Part shown: piece by piece, positions 6,251 to 6,489 of the stretch
Numbering within the stretch: the stretch's first letter is position 1
Layout of the letters: every line of letters begins with the position of its first letter
DNA from: an uncultured Clostridium sp.
GTDB taxonomy: Bacteria; Bacillota; Clostridia; Lachnospirales; Lachnospiraceae
Assembly: GCA_945946715.1 (NCBI GenBank)
Contig: CAMEWU010000136.1
Span: 1-6,489, forward strand
Length of the DNA stretch: 6,489 nucleotides
Direction of reading: 5' to 3'
The notes under the pieces: model-generated
What the model saw: only the letters and a program-made list of their open reading frames with translations
Database searches by the model: none
Told to the model about the DNA's origin: nothing
Program-made: the position numbers and the translations under genes

Positions 6251-6489
6251 TTATAGATTTCTTACATATACTCTTGAATCTTCTCCATATATATCTTTCA
6301 TGATGCGATAAAACTCATAACCATACTTTTCATATAAGCCATCATGATTTGTTGAAATATATATGTTTTTTACATTAGCTTCTTTTGCTAGTATTTCAGC
6401 ATACCCCAACAGCTTCCCTGCATAACGATGCCCACGATAATCTGGAAACGTGTATACCCAACCTATCCATGGTGTCAAATCTGTCGGCT
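6251..6489 (-). CDS. GNAT family N-acetyltransferase, C-terminal part (runs off window)
   Basis: The frame is open from the right edge of the window to a TAA at 6251-6253. About 79 codons are visible, and the start lies beyond 6489. The sequence has the GNAT acetyl-CoA binding region: PWIGWVYTFPDYRGHRYAGK is beta4 plus the pyrophosphate-binding turn and the start of alpha3, and IYISTNHDGLYEKYGYEF is beta5 plus the following helix. A TTG at 6476-6478 could open a 75-residue frame, but it falls inside a conserved run (PTDLTPWIGW) and encodes an internal leucine. The protein presumably transfers acetyl from acetyl-CoA to an amine, substrate unknown. By eye this stretch is more AT-rich than fhs or rimO, which would suit an accessory gene. 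It is not related closely enough to the neighbouring GNAT remnant to look like a recent duplicate. Confidence 0.8.
   Translation of the reverse strand, partial: PTDLTPWIGWVYTFPDYRGHRYAGKLLGYAEILAKEANVKNIYISTNHDGLYEKYGYEFYRIMKDIYGEDSRVYVRNL

Overview
The window is a stretch of ordinary chromosomal housekeeping DNA in which every supported gene lies on the minus strand. Order in the direction of transcription, right to left: a GNAT acetyltransferase running off the right edge, a decayed GNAT fragment, lgt, then fhs-folD-rimO-pgsA-pncC. AT-rich intergenic DNA, strong AGGAG-type ribosome binding sites, tight head-to-tail packing, clostridial-style protein sequences (GRIGCF...CCYG in Lgt, GRSYREAPNVDG in RimO) and the rimO-pgsA-cinA order together suggest an anaerobic Firmicute of the class Clostridia, probably near the Lachnospiraceae. 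That assignment is inference, not a database match.

Right end (about 5916-6489): the C-terminal half of a GNAT acetyltransferase (6251-6489, start outside the window), then 12 bases later a second GNAT sequence (5972-6238). The second keeps the acetyl-CoA binding core but has no start codon or N-terminal half, and is best read as a pseudogene. A short gap carrying the lgt ribosome binding site follows. This is the only accessory-looking part of the window.

lgt (5139-5915) encodes a membrane lipoprotein-modifying enzyme with a non-classical signature sequence. Just inside the 87-base lgt-fhs gap is a good sigma-A type promoter (TTGACA, 17-base spacer, TAGGAT) pointing into fhs.

Left five genes (62-5051) look like one operon, with gaps of 41, 20, -17 and 17 bases. 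fhs and folD form the tetrahydrofolate one-carbon pair: formate is loaded onto THF, then 10-formyl-THF is interconverted with methenyl- and methylene-THF using NAD(P)H. rimO encodes the radical-SAM methylthiotransferase for ribosomal protein S12, pgsA the committed enzyme of phosphatidylglycerol synthesis, and pncC an NMN deamidase that salvages pyridine nucleotide. For pgsA and folD the ribosome binding site shows that the true ATG start lies downstream of the longest possible reading frame. The 61 bases left of pncC hold no gene and no convincing terminator. In many Firmicutes recA follows here, but that would be outside the window.

I found no CRISPR array, tRNA, rRNA, insertion sequence, riboswitch or defence system, and no exciting new system that the sequence supports. 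The points worth a second look are the GNAT remnant, the variant Lgt motif, a short orphan open tail ahead of lgt, and the operon promoter.
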